Source: an uncultured Alphaproteobacteria bacterium
GTDB lineage: Bacteria; Pseudomonadota; Alphaproteobacteria; Rickettsiales; UBA1997
Direction: 5' to 3'
NCBI GenBank assembly: GCA_903849835.1
Contig: CAINKA010000143.1
Span: forward strand, 1 to 6,896
Length of the DNA stretch: 6,896 nt
Shown: one piece after another, positions 4,932 through 6,896 of the stretch
How the letters are laid out: every line of letters begins with the position of its first letter
Numbering within the stretch: the first letter of the stretch is position 1
Notes under the pieces: generated by a model
Databases searched by the model: none
Seen by the model: only the letters and a program-made list of their open reading frames with translations
Told to the model about the DNA's origin: nothing
Made by a program: the position numbers and the translations under genes

Positions 4932-6751
4932 TTTTTTGCCTTCACATAAACTTCCGACCCCAACTCCTTAAACTTCTCGCTCATTTCATCCATGCCCTTC
5001 TTGGCTTCTTCGGCTTTGGCGTAATCACGAACATCCTGCGTAATTTTCATCGAACAAAATTTCGGGCCGCACATTGAACAAAAATGCGCAACCTTCGCGC
5101 CGTCTGCTGGCAAGGTTTCGTCGTGGTAGGACTTTGCAGTTTCGGGATCGAGCGAAAGATTAAATTGATCTTCCCAGCGAAATTCAAAACGCGCTTTCGA
5201 AAGTTCGTCGTCGTGCGCACGCGCGGCGGCGTTGCCTTTGGCGAGGTCGGCGGCGTGAGCGGCGATTTTGTAAGTTACGACTCCGACGCGAACATCTTCC
5301 TTATTCGGCAAACCGAGATGTTCTTTCGGCGTTACGTAGCAAAGCATCGCGGTGCCAAACCAGCCAATCATCGCGGCGCCGATTGCGGAAGTGATGTGGT
5401 CGTATCCCGGTGCAATGTCAGTGGTTAAGGGCCCGAGGGTGTAGAAAGGAGCCTCATGACACCACTCAAGCTGCTTCTCCATATTTTCCTTGATGAGGTG
5501 CATCGGCACATGTCCGGGACCTTCAATCATCACTTGCACATCGTGCTTCCACGCGATTTGTGTCAGCTCGCCCAAAGTTTTTAATTCGCCAAATTGTGCT
5601 TCGTCATTGGCGTCAGCGATCGAGCCTGGGCGCAACCCGTCACCGAGCGAAAAGGCGACGTCGTAGCGATTCATGATCTCGCAAATTTCTTCAAAATTGG
5701 TGTAAAGAAAATTTTCCTTGTGATGCGACAAGCACCATTTGGCCATGATTGAGCCGCCGCGCGAGACAATGCCCGTAACGCGATTGGCGGTGAGCGGAAC
5801 GTAGCGCAGCAAAACTCCGGCGTGAATCGTGAAATAGTCGACGCCCTGCTCTGCCTGCTCAATCAGCGTGTCGCGGAAAATTTCCCAAGTTAAATCTTCG
5901 GCAACTCCTCCAACTTTTTCGAGCGCTTGGTAAATCGGAACAGTGCCGACGGGCGTCGGGCAATTACGGATAATCCATTCGCGAATGTTGTGGATGTTGC
6001 GACCGGTCGATAAATCCATCAAAGTGTCAGCGCCGAAACGCGTCGCCCAAATCATTTTTTCGACCTCATCTTCAACGCCAGAAAAAATCGCCGAGTTGCC
6101 AATGTTCGCGTTAATTTTTACGAGGAAATTTCTGCCGATGATCATCGGTTCAGATTCGGGGTGATTGATGTTGTTGGGAATGATGGCGCGGCCAGCGGCG
6201 ATTTCGTCGCGGACGAATTCTGCGGTGATGAATTTTGGAATCTTCGCGCCAAAAGTTTCGCCGGAAATTTTTAAATTTTGCACCAGCTGCTCACGATTCA
6301 TATTTTCGCGAATCGCAATGTAATCCATTTCCTTGGTGATGATTCCAGCGCGGGCGTAGGCAAGTTGCGTCGGTTTTTTTCCGGACTTGGCGCGCAGTGG
6401 TTTGAAATCAGAAAGATCAAATTCTGGAACGGAAGATTTCGCGCCAACTGCGGTGATGCCGTTATCTTCAGGCTTCACATCTCTGCCCGAATATTCTTCA
6501 ACATCACCCCGCTCGCGAATCCAATCAGCGCGCAGCTTCGGCAGGCCTTTATTCAAATCGATTTTATCCAAAAAATTCTGATCGGTGTAGACGCCAGAAG
6601 GATCGTAAACCGTAAAAGTTTTTGATTCCGCGAGCTGAATTTGCCGCATCGCGACTTTGACGTCGGGAAATTTTTCGCTGGGGATGTGGATTTTTTTGGA
6701 AGCGGGGAGTGGTCCGAGGGTTAGTTTTTTTGTAATTTTTTGGAAGGTCAT
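4916..6751 (-). CDS. thiC: Phosphomethylpyrimidine synthase (HMP-P synthase)
   Basis: ThiC is a radical-SAM [4Fe-4S] enzyme that rearranges aminoimidazole ribotide into hydroxymethylpyrimidine phosphate, the pyrimidine half of thiamine. The 611-residue product is full length. It has the N-terminal GPLPASKKIHI, then NNINHPESEPMIIGRNFLVK and NANIGNSA, TLMDLSTGRNIHNIREWI, EQAEQGVDYFTIHAGVLLRY, IMAKWCLSHHKENF, SLGDGLRPGSIADANDEAQF and EGPGHVPM. The cluster ligands CxxCxxxxC are at Cys558, 561 and 566. The two zinc histidines of the family, 64 residues apart, are present in GPGH and KEH. ATG 6751 gives the usual N-terminus. No Shine-Dalgarno and no TPP riboswitch are seen upstream. The last four residues (SVSP) and the TGA stop come from the arm of a palindromic repeat, so the native C-terminus was probably replaced, outside the catalytic core. 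Confidence 0.98.
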   Translation of the reverse strand: MTFQKITKKLTLGPLPASKKIHIPSEKFPDVKVAMRQIQLAESKTFTVYDPSGVYTDQNFLDKIDLNKGLPKLRADWIRERGDVEEYSGRDVKPEDNGITAVGAKSSVPEFDLSDFKPLRAKSGKKPTQLAYARAGIITKEMDYIAIRENMNREQLVQNLKISGETFGAKIPKFITAEFVRDEIAAGRAIIPNNINHPESEPMIIGRNFLVKINANIGNSAIFSGVEDEVEKMIWATRFGADTLMDLSTGRNIHNIREWIIRNCPTPVGTVPIYQALEKVGGVAEDLTWEIFRDTLIEQAEQGVDYFTIHAGVLLRYVPLTANRVTGIVSRGGSIMAKWCLSHHKENFLYTNFEEICEIMNRYDVAFSLGDGLRPGSIADANDEAQFGELKTLGELTQIAWKHDVQVMIEGPGHVPMHLIKENMEKQLEWCHEAPFYTLGPLTTDIAPGYDHITSAIGAAMIGWFGTAMLCYVTPKEHLGLPNKEDVRVGVVTYKIAAHAADLAKGNAAARAHDDELSKARFEFRWEDQFNLSLDPETAKSYHDETLPADGAKVAHFCSMCGPKFCSMKITQDVRDYAKAEEAKKGMDEMSEKFKELGSEVYVKAKNSVSP

Positions 6752-6785
6752 GTTTTTAAATTCTTTGGGAGGTCATGTTTTTAAA
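6736..6785. repeat. 25-bp tandem duplication over the thiC start codon
   Basis: Unit 1 (6736-6760) and unit 2 (6761-6785) match at 23 of 25 positions, with 16 consecutive identical bases (AGGTCATGTTTTTAAA). Unit 1 contains the thiC start codon (6749-6751, minus strand), and unit 2 carries a second ATG at 6774-6776. Because 25 is not a multiple of three, the extra ATG is out of frame with thiC. Confidence 0.9.
6756..6776 (-). other. Six-codon upstream mini-ORF before thiC
   Basis: The duplicated ATG (6774-6776) opens a frame reading MTSQRI and stops at TAA (6756-6758), four bases before the thiC ATG. It shares the same upstream context (TTTAAAAAC) as the true start, so ribosomes could use either. 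Any effect on thiC translation is inference; it may be only a by-product of the duplication. Confidence 0.35.
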
Positions 6786-6787
6786 AA

Positions 6788-6864
6788 TGTCATGCTGAGC
6801 CTGTCGAAGCATGATTCGTGGCATCACATGCCCAGAACCAGGCTTCGACAAGCTCAGCATGACA
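6788..6864. repeat. Palindromic repeat (CATGCTGAGCCTGTCGAAGCATG family), partly decayed, upstream of thiC
   Basis: The left arm (6788-6817) is identical to the first 30 bases of the copy at 976. The right arm pairs with it over 6842-6864 with one mismatch (23 bp), and then diverges, so the inner part of the right arm has lost its match. The left arm still folds into the TCATGCT/AGCATGA hairpin; the right arm no longer does. It lies 37 bases upstream of the thiC start, within the probable leader or promoter region. Bases 6865-6896 show no gene. Confidence 0.85.
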
Positions 6865-6896
6865 ATTGAAGTTTACGAAAATTGACATTGCCGAAA

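Noticed and set aside
5084..6625. Several plus-strand open frames across thiC (such as 5084-5428 and 6278-6625)
   Set aside because: They are antisense to a full-length, highly conserved thiC, with no recognisable protein sequence.
6882..6887. TTGACA at the right edge as a -35 for a gene beyond the window
   Set aside because: The window ends nine bases later, so no -10 or gene can be seen.

Overview
The window comes from an AT-rich bacterial chromosome, most likely an alphaproteobacterium and possibly in or near the Rickettsiales/Holosporales. The evidence is an alphaproteobacterial-type 41-residue L36 protein without zinc ligands, NuoD and ThiC proteins that read as alphaproteobacterial, and many palindromic repeats inserted in and around genes. 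The taxonomic call is inference; no database was searched. Intact thiC and hemC argue against an extremely reduced obligate parasite.

Layout, left to right. (1) 1-471 (+): the C-terminal part of an LD-carboxypeptidase (murein recycling) whose reading frame is open from base 1 and runs in frame through a palindromic repeat. (2) 503-1364 (+): a broken BRO-N-type (phage antirepressor-like) gene. It appears to have lost its middle, and a 230-bp MITE-like element with 24-bp terminal inverted repeats splits it; that element itself carries a perfect palindromic repeat. (3) 1425-3866 (+): nuoD, rpmJ and hemC in a row, with a degenerate palindrome between the last two. (4) 3901-4707 (-): an exported, probably outer-membrane protein. 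(5) 4723-4931: two palindromes, one inside the other; the outer one supplies the last codons and stop of thiC. (6) 4916-6751 (-): thiC, complete. (7) 6752-6896: the thiC upstream region, with a 25-bp tandem duplication of the start-codon region and another palindrome, but no recognisable TPP riboswitch.

The intact genes are housekeeping: complex I, ribosome, tetrapyrrole synthesis and thiamine pyrimidine synthesis. They are not functionally linked, and nuoD stands without its usual nuoC and nuoE neighbours, which suggests a rearranged genome. The most striking feature is the repeat load. Four different sequence families all share one architecture: a 25-40 bp arm that is itself a hairpin, then a spacer, then the same arm inverted. 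Two copies of one family differ only by compensatory base-pair changes in the hairpin stem. The elements sit inside a reading frame, inside a MITE, inside each other, across a stop codon and just upstream of a start codon.
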